Source of the DNA: Pseudomonadota bacterium
GTDB taxonomy: Bacteria; Pseudomonadota; Alphaproteobacteria; Rhizobiales; Beijerinckiaceae
Assembly (NCBI GenBank): GCA_023450615.1
Contig: JAEXGT010000077.1
Location: 1 to 25,081 of the forward strand
Length of the DNA stretch: 25,081 bases
Direction: 5' to 3'
Under the pieces are notes generated by a model. The model worked only from the letters and a program-made list of their open reading frames with translations. It made no database searches and had not been told where the DNA came from. Made by a program: the position numbers and the translations under genes. This document shows positions 13,872 through 21,740 of the stretch, in pieces (position 1 is the stretch's first letter; each line of letters begins with the position of its first letter).

Positions 13872-14309
13872 CTACAAATCACCAAGGCTCAATTGCGCTT
13901 GAATGCTCGGCTTACGGGCTTGATGCTTCTGCGCGGGGGCACTTCCGCTTCGGGCAGGACGCTTACGGCCCGCAGCGGCGTTCATCCGCGCCTTCGCCTT
14001 GTCCCTCGCGATAGCCTCCGGCGAAGCGGGATCGTCATCCAGCCACTTGCCGCGTTTGATGACCTCGTTGACGCGCCCCTGATTGACGCCGAGCTCGAAG
14101 GCGATCTCCTGCTGGGTCATCTCCGTCGTCGCGTGAAGTTCGAGAATGCGCCGAGCAAGCTCCGGCGTCATCTTGCGTCCTGTGATGCGTCGCGCCGGGG
14201 CAACTGAACGCTTGTCCTTGTCCTTCTCGCGCAGCCTCTGCAGGATCGCGAGAGCCATATGCATGCCCTGTTCTCGAAGAGCGTCCTCAAATTCCCTGAG
14301 CGTCGTCAC
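13872..14309 (-). CDS. Helix-turn-helix domain protein, unknown function
   Basis: The protein has an N-terminal helical region (TTLREFEDALREQGMHMALAI in outline) and a central helix-turn-helix seen as MTQQEIAFELGVNQGRVNEVI, where EIA and GV-x-x-x-R-V fit the turn. It ends in a basic Ala/Pro/Lys-rich tail (RKRPARSGSAPAQ) that is probably disordered and could help DNA binding. The GTG at 14309 is preceded by GGGGAG at 10 bases and gives 145 residues; the longer frame starts with TTG at 14366 (164 residues) and has no ribosome binding site. Likely a small DNA-binding protein; no target is evident. It lies downstream of the pentapeptide-repeat gene on the same strand, within about 100 bases. Confidence 0.65.
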   Translation of the reverse strand: MTTLREFEDALREQGMHMALAILQRLREKDKDKRSVAPARRITGRKMTPELARRILELHATTEMTQQEIAFELGVNQGRVNEVIKRGKWLDDDPASPEAIARDKAKARMNAAAGRKRPARSGSAPAQKHQARKPSIQAQLSLGDL

Positions 14310-14403
14310 TTTGCGCCTACTCCCCAGAATCTGGTTGTTCGGGCCGTCGCGTCTCAACGAATTCAACGGTTAAGCTGGCGCTTTTGTTTCAACCTGCAGG
14401 CGC

Positions 14404-15189
14404 TCAATCTCCTTCGCTGCTGCAAGGCCATGTATTGGGAGCCGTCAGGCCTGACGGGAGCTTGGTTTGCGCATCGCCGCAGGCCATGTCGATCTGTGTT
14501 TGCGTAAGCCCCTTCGCAGCGGTCAAATCGGCTCCGCTCAACTGTGTCAGGTAGAGATAGGCCCCCTCCATGTTCACGTCCCGCATGTCAGCCCCCTGAA
14601 GCTGCGCGCGGGAGAGATTGGAATGGTTGAAATCGACGCCGGTGAGCTTCGTCTGCTGAAAGATGACACGCGCCAATTCGGCTTTCGCCATGTTCGCGCG
14701 CTCCAGATTTGCACCGCTGAAATCCGACCGGTTCAGTTCCGCCTTTTGAAAATCGGCTCCAACGGCTCGAGCCTTCGCGAAGTTCGATCGGTTCATGTCG
14801 GAGGATGTGAAATTGGCTTCGGCCAGCACGGCCTCGGAGAAGTTCGCCCGCCATCCGAGGGCCTTGGTAAAATTCGCTTTCGTCAGATCGGCTCTCTCGA
14901 AGCGCGTCCTGCTGATTTCGGTCTCGCTGAGATTGGCGCCCATCATCTTGGAGCCATTGAAATCACTCAATGTCAGAAGAGAGCGCTGGAAATTCGCGCC
15001 GGCTAGATCGTCGCCGGTCAGCATGATCCGCGCCTTGGAGCAGCCAGCCCAATCGACTCCAGGCCCAGGCGCATCCTGACACTTCGCTTGGGCCATGCCG
15101 CCAGTCGCTATTATGACCAACCCTATGATGGCGAGCCGATGAAGTCCTTTGCTGAACGCCCAGGCACTCTTTCTCACGCGGTCAGGCAC
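14404..15189 (-). CDS. Exported pentapeptide-repeat protein
   Basis: The protein contains about thirty consecutive A(D/N)Lxx-type pentapeptides, such as GANFQ, ERADLTKANF, SGANLERANM and QGADMRDVNM. They would form a right-handed quadrilateral beta-helix. Before the repeats is a signal-like segment LAIIGLVIIATGGMAQA followed by KCQDAPGPGVDWAGC, and after them LTQTQIDMACGDAQTKLP, the usual cysteine-containing tail of exported members. The likely location is the periplasm; no enzymatic motif is seen, so a binding or scaffold role is plausible. I prefer GTG 15189, nine bases after GAGGAG, giving 261 residues and a normal signal peptide. ATG 15219 (271 residues) is the alternative and would place the hydrophobic core further in. 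Confidence 0.82.
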   Translation of the reverse strand: MPDRVRKSAWAFSKGLHRLAIIGLVIIATGGMAQAKCQDAPGPGVDWAGCSKARIMLTGDDLAGANFQRSLLTLSDFNGSKMMGANLSETEISRTRFERADLTKANFTKALGWRANFSEAVLAEANFTSSDMNRSNFAKARAVGADFQKAELNRSDFSGANLERANMAKAELARVIFQQTKLTGVDFNHSNLSRAQLQGADMRDVNMEGAYLYLTQLSGADLTAAKGLTQTQIDMACGDAQTKLPSGLTAPNTWPCSSEGD

Positions 15190-15349
15190 AACAACACTCT
15201 CCTCATAGGCTGCAAGCATGCACGCTCTTGATTAAGGTAGGTCTCGGACCGCACTGGAGGAGCCCCGGCTTTAGGAATTTTCAGGCCATAGCGACTCGAC
15301 TTCATGGGTCCATGGCCTAGCTTTACCGGGAAAAACGGAGAGTAATGGT

Positions 15350-15586
15350 ATGCATCGGACTATGATCGTTTCCCTTCTCGGACTGGCAGGTCTGGCCCTG
15401 GCCGGATGCTCGACATCGCCTACTCCTGAAGGGGTGCTGCCGCGAACTGATCTCCCGCCGCCGCCTTCCGTCGGCCGCAGCATGCGGGACCGCGCCACCA
15501 CCTCATCGACCAGCGCGCAGCCGCAGCGTCGCGGACTGAGCGTCCCCGATCGCTTGGTGCCTCCCCGCCCCGCCCCACGCACTTGA
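15350..15586 (+). CDS. Small putative lipoprotein
   Basis: This 78-residue protein has a lipoprotein signal peptide, MHRTMIVSLLGLAGLALAGC, with the lipobox LAGC at residues 17-20. The mature part of about 59 residues is low in complexity, rich in proline, serine, threonine and arginine (LPPPPSVGRS, PPRPAPRT), and has no domain I recognise. It would be anchored by lipid to a membrane and is probably extended or disordered; the arginine-rich tail could touch peptidoglycan or LPS, which is speculation. GGAGAG precedes the start. A clear terminator follows, so it is a single-gene unit. Confidence 0.7.
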   Translation: MHRTMIVSLLGLAGLALAGCSTSPTPEGVLPRTDLPPPPSVGRSMRDRATTSSTSAQPQRRGLSVPDRLVPPRPAPRT

Positions 15587-15615
15587 AGGCGCGGCCCATC
15601 CCGCACCAATTCTTG

Positions 15616-15640
15616 AAGGCCCCTATTGGGGCCTTTTCCC
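15616..15640 (+). terminator. Intrinsic terminator of the lipoprotein gene
   Basis: AAGGCCCC (15616-15623) pairs with GGGGCCTT (15628-15635) around TATT, followed by TTCCC. The stem is perfect but the T run is short. Confidence 0.7.
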
Positions 15641-15751
15641 ATCCTGGGCGAGGCGGTGAATGTGGTGGGGTGCGCCAAAGCAAAGGTCTGATCTTTGCTC
15701 GGCATAATTGTATGTATATGACGTAGCAGAGCAACTTGGGGGAAGAGCTTC

Positions 15752-16429
15752 ATGGCCTGGCTCTATTCACTGACCTGGATCGATGGACTGGCTTGGCTGG
15801 CGGCGGTGCTTGCCATTACCGGCAGCGCGATGCGCACGATCATTCCTCTGCGCTGTATCGGCATCGCAACGAATGCGGTCTCGCTTGCCTATGCTTCGAT
15901 CATGGGGCTTTACCCCAGCATCACGGTCAACCTGATCCTCCTGCCTCTCAACGCGGTGCGTCTCTATCAGATGTTGCGCCTGATCCGTCAGGTGAGACAG
16001 GCTTCGAAGAGCGACCTCTCGATGGAATGGCTCAAGCCCTTCATGACGCGACACAAGGTGAAGGCCGGCGATATCCTGTTCGCGCGGGGCGATAACGCCA
16101 ACTGCATGTACTACACCCTCTCCGGCCGTTACCGCCTGAAGGAACTGGATATCGAGCTGATGCAGGGGCAGGTTGTCGGTGAAATGGGCTTCATGTCTCC
16201 CGACAACAAACGCACCCAGACCCTCGAATGCCTGGAGAGCGGCGAGGTGCTCAACATCTCCTACGACGAGGTGCGCCAGCTCTATTTCCAGAACCCCGAA
16301 TTCGGCTTCTACTTTCTCAGGCTCACCAGCGAGCGCATGTTCAAGAACATGCAGCGGATGGAGCGGGAGATCGAAAGGCTCCGGGCTGGATCTGATGCCC
16401 CCACCGGTCAGAAGGCGATATCAGCCTAG
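15752..16429 (+). CDS. Membrane protein with C-terminal cyclic-nucleotide-binding domain
   Basis: The 225-residue protein has two or three membrane segments in its first 75 residues (WLAAVLAITGSAM, IGIATNAVSLAYASIMGLY, ITVNLILLPLNAV). From about residue 95 it has a domain of the Crp/cAMP-binding fold: VKAGDILFARGDNANCMYY with the conserved GD, LSGRYRL, and a phosphate-cassette-like VGEMGFMSPDNKRTQTLEC containing GE and an arginine. There is no DNA-binding helix-turn-helix and no ion-channel pore motif, so it is not a Crp regulator; it may sense a nucleotide or simply use the fold at the inner membrane. The C-terminus is helical and charged. The ribosome binding site GGGGGAAGAG is strong. It is a single gene with a possible promoter TTGCTC/TATGAC at 15695-15722. 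Confidence 0.82.
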   Translation: MAWLYSLTWIDGLAWLAAVLAITGSAMRTIIPLRCIGIATNAVSLAYASIMGLYPSITVNLILLPLNAVRLYQMLRLIRQVRQASKSDLSMEWLKPFMTRHKVKAGDILFARGDNANCMYYTLSGRYRLKELDIELMQGQVVGEMGFMSPDNKRTQTLECLESGEVLNISYDEVRQLYFQNPEFGFYFLRLTSERMFKNMQRMEREIERLRAGSDAPTGQKAISA

Positions 16430-16500
16430 AAAACTTCTAATCAACCGCAGTTTAGAATTCGTATAAGTTATTGATATACCACTTGATTTTTATTTGACGC
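16430..16500 (+). promoter_or_regulatory. AT-rich promoter/operator region of the iron transporter, possible Irr-type site
   Basis: The half-sites TTCTAA (about 16435) and TTTAGAA (16451-16457) are inverted, and TTTAGAATTCGTATAA resembles the iron-control element bound by Irr in Rhizobiales at its left half only. No promoter can be placed with confidence. Iron control of this gene is expected for the family; the exact site is tentative. Confidence 0.3.
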
Positions 16501-16575
16501 CTGTCATTTCTCATGGTTCTTGCGGCTATGCCGGGGGCGGTTCGAACGCCCTCACGTCTGTGAAGGAACCAACGA

Positions 16576-17604
16576 ATGGCAAAAGTGAATTTCGTGCGCA
16601 GCCTCCTGGCTGGCGCTGTGGCTTTCGGCGGGCTGGCCGGTACGGCGGCCGCTGCCCAGGAACTCAACATCTACACCACCCGCGAGCCGGGTCTCATCAA
16701 GCCGGTTCTCGACGAATTCACCAAAGAGACGGGCATCAAGGTCAACACGATCTTCATCAATAACGGCCTCGAGGAGCGCGTGCGCACCGAGGGCGCGAAC
16801 AGCCCTGCCGACATCATCCTCACAGTCGATATCGGCCGCCTTCAGGCTGCCAAGGATTACGGCGTCACGCAGCCCGTGAAGTCCGAGGCGTTGGAGAAGG
16901 TGATTCCCGCCGCCTATCGCGATCCGGAAGGTCACTGGTTCGGCATCGCCCTGCGTGGCCGCGTGGTCTACGCCTCCAAGGAGCGCGTGAAGCAGACTGC
17001 CATCACCTATGAAGAGCTCGCCGATCCCAAATGGAAGGGCAAGATCTGCATCCGCTCAGGCCAGCATCTCTACAATGTCAGCCTCATCGCCGCCGCCATC
17101 GCCCATATGGGCGAGGCCAAGGCCGAGGAATGGCTGAAGGGCGTGAAGGCGAACCTCGCCAAGAAGCCCTCGGGCGGCGACCGCGAGCAGGCCAAGGACA
17201 TCCTGGCCGGCGTCTGCGACATCGCTGTCGGCAACACCTACTACGTTTCGCTTATGCGGAACGGCAAGGACGAAGAGCAGAAGAAGTGGGGCGAGGCGAT
17301 CAACGTGATCCTCCCGACCTTCCAGGGCGGCGGCACGCATGTGAACGTCTCCGGCCTTGCGCTCGCCAAGAACGCGCCCAACAAGGCGAATGCCGTGAAG
17401 TTCATGGAGTTCATGGTTTCCGACGACTCCCAGCGCATCCACGCCGAGGCTAATTCCGAATACCCGATCAAGGCAGGCATCAAGATCCACCCGACCATCG
17501 CCTCCTTCGGCGAGCTGAAGGCAGACAACGTGGCAATCGCCGAGATCGCCAAGCTGCGCAAGAAAGCCAGCGAGCTGGTCGACAAGGTCGGTTTCGACCA
17601 GTAA
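16576..17604 (+). CDS. Ferric iron ABC transporter substrate-binding protein (FutA/FbpA-like)
   Basis: The 342-residue periplasmic protein binds Fe(III) and delivers it to the inner-membrane permease. It has a Sec signal peptide, MAKVNFVRSLLAGAVAFGGL, ending in TAAAA before QELNIYTTREP. NIYTTREP is the hallmark N-terminus of the ferric-binding class. The tyrosine pair in NTYYVSLM (residues 222-223) matches the pair that ligates iron in FutA/FbpA proteins, and GNTYY-x-x-L-M is a close family match. The C-terminal NSEYPIKAG is also typical. GAAGGAA precedes the ATG. The permease gene follows after an intercistronic hairpin; the ATPase is not encoded nearby. Confidence 0.92.
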   Translation: MAKVNFVRSLLAGAVAFGGLAGTAAAAQELNIYTTREPGLIKPVLDEFTKETGIKVNTIFINNGLEERVRTEGANSPADIILTVDIGRLQAAKDYGVTQPVKSEALEKVIPAAYRDPEGHWFGIALRGRVVYASKERVKQTAITYEELADPKWKGKICIRSGQHLYNVSLIAAAIAHMGEAKAEEWLKGVKANLAKKPSGGDREQAKDILAGVCDIAVGNTYYVSLMRNGKDEEQKKWGEAINVILPTFQGGGTHVNVSGLALAKNAPNKANAVKFMEFMVSDDSQRIHAEANSEYPIKAGIKIHPTIASFGELKADNVAIAEIAKLRKKASELVDKVGFDQ

Positions 17605-17640
17605 GCCATATGCAGTGTCTTGAAGCTGCAATCTAAAGGA

Positions 17641-17664
17641 GGCGCTGCCCTTGCCGGCAGCGCC
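17641..17664 (+). repeat. Intercistronic hairpin between iron-binding protein and permease genes
   Basis: GGCGCTGCC (17641-17649) and GGCAGCGCC (17656-17664) form a perfect 9-bp GC-rich stem with a 6-base loop. It lies 36 bases after the binding-protein stop and 8 bases before the TTG start of the permease. It could stabilise the upstream mRNA and hinder permease translation, keeping permease below binding protein. Confidence 0.7.
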
Positions 17665-17672
17665 GTTTCACA

Positions 17673-19403
17673 TTGAAAGCGACCGCAGAATCCCGCTTCC
17701 TGTTCGGCCTCGCCCCGCGGCAGGCGACCAAGCGCATCCCCTGGTGGCTTTCCGCCGCCGTGGCTGCGGTGGGATTGCTCGTGCTTCTGCCCGTCGCCGC
17801 ACTGATCGGCATCGCAGCGGAAGGCGATGCGGAAATCTGGCCGCACTTGATCCGGAACGTCCTGCCGTCGAGCATCGTGGATACTCTGGCGCTTCTTGCA
17901 GGCATCGCCGTCCTCGCGGGCTCCATGGGCGTCACGTCCGCCTGGCTCGTCACAGCGCATCGTTTTCCGGGACGGGCTCTCCTCGTGTGGCTTCTGCCCC
18001 TGCCTTTAGCCGTTCCCACCTACATCACGGCTTACATCTACGTAGAGATTTTCGACTCCGCTGGCCTCGTTCAGATGGCCCTGCGCGATGCCATGGGCTG
18101 GACGTCGCGCGGCGATTACTGGTTTCCGGAGGTGCGCTCTCTTTACGGCTGCATCCTCGTGATGTCCGCCGTGCTCTACCCCTACGTCTATATCGCGGCG
18201 CGTGCGATGTTCCTGACGCAGAGCGCCAGCATGCTGGAGGTAGCCCGAGTTCTCGGCGCGAGCCGCATGAAGCTCTTCGGCGTCATCGCGCTTCCCCTCG
18301 CCCGCCCGGCCCTGGCGGTCGGCCTGTCGCTCGCCTTGCTCGAAGCGTTGAACGATATCGGCGCGAGCGAGTATCTCGGCGTGCGTACGCTCACCGTCGC
18401 CGTCTACAATACGTGGCTCAATCGCGGCAGCCTGCCGGGCGCGGCGCAGATCGCCTGCGTGATGCTCGCTTTCGTCGTCGCGCTGATCCTGATCGAGCGA
18501 TACGGCCGCAAGGACCGTCGTTATGCCACATCGGCCAAGCGCTCGGGCGTCGTGCACCCCACGCCGCTCTCGGGCGCTCGTGCATGGCTTGCCACAATGC
18601 TCTGCGCCCTGCCCGTTTTCCTCGGCTTCATCCTGCCCGTCGCCTTTCTGGGGAGAGAGATCCTGCGCGGGAACCTCCTCACGCAACTGGATGCGGAGTT
18701 TCTTGATCACCTCCTGATCACGCTGGGCCTCTCCATGACGGCCACGCTCGTCGTCCTGGCGCTTGCCGCCCTGCTCGTCTCCACCGCACGCATCGCCAAG
18801 TCACCGCTCACGAGAAGCACCCTGTTCGTGTCGGGCCTCGGCTATGCGATCCCCGGCACCGTGCTCGCTCTCGGACTCATGACGCCGCTGGTCGCCATTG
18901 ACGGGATCATCGGCACGATCTGGCGCCATCTCACCGGCGAGCGCCTCGGCCTGCTTCTCATGGGCACGTCTGCTGCCATCGTCATCGCTTATGTCCTGCG
19001 CTTCCTGCCGATTGCCACCGGCTCGCTCTCCGCAGGTCTCGACCGGGTCTCGCCGAGCCTTGAGGATGCGGCGCGCACATTGGGCTCATCCCGCAAGGAA
19101 ATGGTCTGGCGCATTCAGATCCCCCTCATGCGTCCGGCACTCGCGAGTGCCGCCCTGCTGATCTTCGTAGATTGCATCAAGGAATTGCCGGCAACGCTGC
19201 TGCTGCGCCCTCTCAACACGGAAACGCTCGCCACCCAGGTCTACACTTACGCCTCGCGCGGGCGGTTCGAGGACGGCTCGCTGGCCGCCCTCGTCATCGT
19301 CCTCATCGGCCTGCTCCCGGTCATTCAGCTCGTGCGCAGCGCCGAGACGCGCCTGAAGGGATCGGAAGCCCCAGACACGCCAGCGACCAAGCGAAGCTCC
19401 TGA
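17673..19403 (+). CDS. Ferric iron ABC transporter permease, fused two-domain (FbpB-like)
   Basis: The 576-residue inner-membrane protein contains two tandem permease halves, as is normal for FbpB-type iron permeases. Each half has about six membrane spans and one ATPase-coupling EAA loop: EVARVLGASRMKLFGVIALP in the first (about residues 190-210) and EDAARTLGSSRKEMVWRIQI in the second (about 463-482). The predicted start is TTG; no ATG exists nearby and no ribosome binding site is close, because the hairpin at 17641-17664 lies directly upstream. AAGGAGG at 17636-17642 is in range only of a TTG in another frame. It pairs with the upstream iron-binding protein. The operon ends here without an ATP-binding gene; the ATPase must be encoded elsewhere. 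Confidence 0.9.
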   Translation: MKATAESRFLFGLAPRQATKRIPWWLSAAVAAVGLLVLLPVAALIGIAAEGDAEIWPHLIRNVLPSSIVDTLALLAGIAVLAGSMGVTSAWLVTAHRFPGRALLVWLLPLPLAVPTYITAYIYVEIFDSAGLVQMALRDAMGWTSRGDYWFPEVRSLYGCILVMSAVLYPYVYIAARAMFLTQSASMLEVARVLGASRMKLFGVIALPLARPALAVGLSLALLEALNDIGASEYLGVRTLTVAVYNTWLNRGSLPGAAQIACVMLAFVVALILIERYGRKDRRYATSAKRSGVVHPTPLSGARAWLATMLCALPVFLGFILPVAFLGREILRGNLLTQLDAEFLDHLLITLGLSMTATLVVLALAALLVSTARIAKSPLTRSTLFVSGLGYAIPGTVLALGLMTPLVAIDGIIGTIWRHLTGERLGLLLMGTSAAIVIAYVLRFLPIATGSLSAGLDRVSPSLEDAARTLGSSRKEMVWRIQIPLMRPALASAALLIFVDCIKELPATLLLRPLNTETLATQVYTYASRGRFEDGSLAALVIVLIGLLPVIQLVRSAETRLKGSEAPDTPATKRSS

Positions 19404-19437
19404 TGATCGGGCTGGGTTCCGGCACCGAGCATCGTTC

Positions 19438-20028
19438 TCACGGCGCCCACTGCGCCAGCAATGTCTCGCTGTCGACCGTCTCGACCTGATGGCTGTAGCG
19501 TTTGGTGTAGAGCGTCAAAAGTGAATCATGCCCCTCGTCTGAGGAGCTGCAGACGCCATCGCTGACGATAACGACCCTCAGCCCCAGATCGACCGCGCCG
19601 AGGACGGTCGCGAGCACGCACATGTCGGTTTCGGAGCCCGTGATCAGCAGGGCATCGATCCCGCGCTCGCTGACGAGATCGCGCAGCTTGTGCCCGGCGA
19701 AAGCCGAGTAAACCGGCTTATCCAGCATGATCGCAGGCGGCACGAGCCGCTGCAGCGGCGGCATCAGCTCCAGAAGCCCCGGATCGAGATGTTCGCGGGT
19801 GACCTCGCGCCAGCGCTCGTAATAGATGCGCCACGCGCCCGGCATGTCCTCGGGCCGGTAGGGAGGGATGAACCGGGTGAAGACCGTGCGCTCCGGCGCC
19901 CGCTCCGCGATCTGCACGACAGTTGGCAGGACGCGCTCCATCCACGGCGTCGGCCATGGCCCGTCGGATGAAAACAGGCGCTGCATATCGATGCACAGAT
20001 GGAGCGTATTGGGGCCGAGAGGCGTCAT
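19438..20028 (-). CDS. Cysteine hydrolase, isochorismatase-like family
   Basis: This 196-residue cytoplasmic enzyme has the isochorismatase/nicotinamidase fold. The catalytic triad is visible: Asp14 in LCIDMQ, Lys104 in MLDKPVYSAF, and Cys137 in TGSETDMCVLATVLGA. The GSETDMCV segment is the classic nucleophile loop, and GLRVVIVSDGVCSS follows as usual. Members hydrolyse isochorismate, nicotinamide, N-carbamoyl compounds or other amides, and nothing here decides between them. The nearness of iron-transport genes is not enough to call it a siderophore enzyme. It is convergent with the iron permease, and its start lies about 130 bases from the CoA-transferase gene end on the same strand. Confidence 0.88.
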   Translation of the reverse strand: MTPLGPNTLHLCIDMQRLFSSDGPWPTPWMERVLPTVVQIAERAPERTVFTRFIPPYRPEDMPGAWRIYYERWREVTREHLDPGLLELMPPLQRLVPPAIMLDKPVYSAFAGHKLRDLVSERGIDALLITGSETDMCVLATVLGAVDLGLRVVIVSDGVCSSSDEGHDSLLTLYTKRYSHQVETVDSETLLAQWAP

Positions 20029-20155
20029 GTCCGCAGATCGAAGGTAACGATGTGTGGCAAACGGGCCGGCCTTGCTCCGGTTCCCCCTAATGGTAAACAG
20101 GCCGCGGAAAACCCGAGGCCTGCTGAAAGTATCGGACGTGTTCTGAACCTTCGGC

Positions 20156-20836
20156 TCAGGCAGCGTTTGACTGCTTGCCGTTCAGATCGACCTTGAACTC
20201 GGCTTCCGTTTTGGCCTTGATCTCATCAACCGTCACGCCGTCGGCCAGCTCGATCAGGGTCATACCGGTGCCGCCCTTCTTGTCGATGCTGAACACGCCG
20301 AGGTCGGTGATCACGACATCGACCACCCCCGTGCCGGTCAGCGGCAGGGTGCAGGCCTTCAGGAGCTTCGGTTCCTCCGAGCCGTCCTTGGCCTTGGCCA
20401 CATGCTCCATGACAACGACCACGCGCTTCACGCCCGCCACGAGGTCCATGGCGCCGCCCATGCCCTTCACCATCTTGCCGGGGATCATCCAGTTGGCGAG
20501 ATCGCCGTTCTGGGCCACCTGCATCGCGCCGAGGATCGACAGGTCGATATGACCGCCGCGGATCATGCCGAAGGAATCGGAGCTCGAGAAATAGCTCGTG
20601 GTCGGCAGTTCGGTGATCGTCTGCTTGCCGGCATTGATGAGATCCGCATCCTCCTCGCCCTCGAAGGGGAAAGGTCCCATGCCGAGCATGCCGTTCTCCG
20701 ACTGAAGCTGCACGTGCATGCCGGCTGGAATGTAGTTCGACACGAGCGTCGGAATGCCGATACCGAGATTCACGTAGTAGCCGTCGCGCAGCTCCTTGGC
20801 GGCGCGGGCCGCCAATTGTTCACGGGTCCATGCCAT
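20156..20836 (-). CDS. scoB: 3-oxoacid CoA-transferase subunit B
   Basis: This 226-residue beta subunit of a family I CoA-transferase moves CoA from succinyl-CoA to a 3-oxoacid such as acetoacetate, or to 3-oxoadipate in PcaJ enzymes. The catalytic glutamate is in SENGMLGMGP (Glu47), and VNLGIGIPTLV precedes it, as in all ScoB/PcaJ proteins. Downstream are GGHIDLSILGAMQV and KMVKGMGGAMDLV, typical of the subunit. The ATG overlaps the TGA of the A-subunit gene by one base, with GAGGAG just upstream, so the two subunits are translationally coupled in equal amounts. An upstream in-frame start (20941) would lie inside the A gene and is rejected. Acetoacetate degradation (including PHB turnover) is the commonest role; ScoB and PcaJ cannot be separated surely by eye. 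Confidence 0.92.
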   Translation of the reverse strand: MAWTREQLAARAAKELRDGYYVNLGIGIPTLVSNYIPAGMHVQLQSENGMLGMGPFPFEGEEDADLINAGKQTITELPTTSYFSSSDSFGMIRGGHIDLSILGAMQVAQNGDLANWMIPGKMVKGMGGAMDLVAGVKRVVVVMEHVAKAKDGSEEPKLLKACTLPLTGTGVVDVVITDLGVFSIDKKGGTGMTLIELADGVTVDEIKAKTEAEFKVDLNGKQSNAA

Positions 20837-21546
20837 CAGACTGTCTCCTCGCGCTTGCGGGTGGTGCGCTGCTCGATGTGTTTGACCGGGTTCGCCACAT
20901 GCACCATGCGCTTTACGAAAATGCCCGGCGTGTGGATGCAATCCGGGTCGATCTCGCCGGCGGGCACCAGATGCTCGACTTCGGCGATGGTCAGGCGCGA
21001 TGCGGTCGCCATCATCGGGTTAAAGTTGCGGGCGGTCTTGCGGTAGACGAGGTTGCCCTCGGTATCGCCCTTCCAGGCGTGAACCAGGGAAATGTCGGCG
21101 AAGAGGCCGGTTTCCATGACGTATTTCTCGCCATTGAACTCGCGCACTTCCTTGCCCTCGGCAATCAAGGTGCCGACGCCGGTCTTGGTGTAAAAGGCGG
21201 GGATGCCCGCGCCGCCCGCTCGGATGCGCTCAGCCAGCGTCCCTTGGGGAGTGAATTCGAGTTCCAGCTCGCCGGACAGGTATTGCTGAGCGAAGAGCTT
21301 GTTCTCGCCCACATAGGAGCTGATCATCTTGCGGATCTGACGGGTCTCCAGAAGGCGGCCAAGCCCTACTCCGTCGACGCCCGCATTGTTTGAAATGAAG
21401 GTGAGATCCTTTGCCCCCGAATCACGGATCGCCTCGATCAAGGTCTCAGGAATGCCGCAAAGGCCGAAGCCTCCGGCCATGATCGTCATCCCGTCCTTCA
21501 CGAGACCAGCCAGCGCAGATTGCGCGTCGCTGTAAACCTTATTCAT
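20836..21546 (-). CDS. scoA: 3-oxoacid CoA-transferase subunit A
   Basis: This is the 236-residue alpha subunit. It has GGFGLCGIPETLI, the glycine-rich CoA-binding motif near the N-terminus, then ISNNAGVDGVGLG, and SYVGENK, all in the usual order of ScoA/PcaI. The C-terminal ARNFNPMMATASR and VEHLVPAGEIDPD are family landmarks. The ATG at 21546 has AGGAGG eight bases upstream; a TTG one codon earlier is unnecessary. It lies first in a two-gene minus-strand operon. No clear terminator was seen after the B gene. The 194-base gap to the divergent AsmA-family gene should hold both promoters, though neither is obvious. Confidence 0.92.
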   Translation of the reverse strand: MNKVYSDAQSALAGLVKDGMTIMAGGFGLCGIPETLIEAIRDSGAKDLTFISNNAGVDGVGLGRLLETRQIRKMISSYVGENKLFAQQYLSGELELEFTPQGTLAERIRAGGAGIPAFYTKTGVGTLIAEGKEVREFNGEKYVMETGLFADISLVHAWKGDTEGNLVYRKTARNFNPMMATASRLTIAEVEHLVPAGEIDPDCIHTPGIFVKRMVHVANPVKHIEQRTTRKREETV

Positions 21547-21740
21547 CAACGATTCCTCCTAGGGCCCACCTGCCGTCAAGTCCTTGAAATGCAATTGGGT
21601 CGCACCCTGCAACTTGGCCTCAATTTAGACAATCACTTCCTATGGAGATATGGGAACAAATGATAATTCAGCCCCAGGCCGCAGAGTGTTGACTTACGGT
21701 CACTTGCGAGGTGGGGCACAAGGTTTAAACATTTAAGCTC

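Noticed and set aside
15283..15318. Inverted repeat AGGCCAT/ATGGCCT upstream of the lipoprotein gene
   Set aside because: Only 7 bp with a long loop; too weak to call an operator or terminator.
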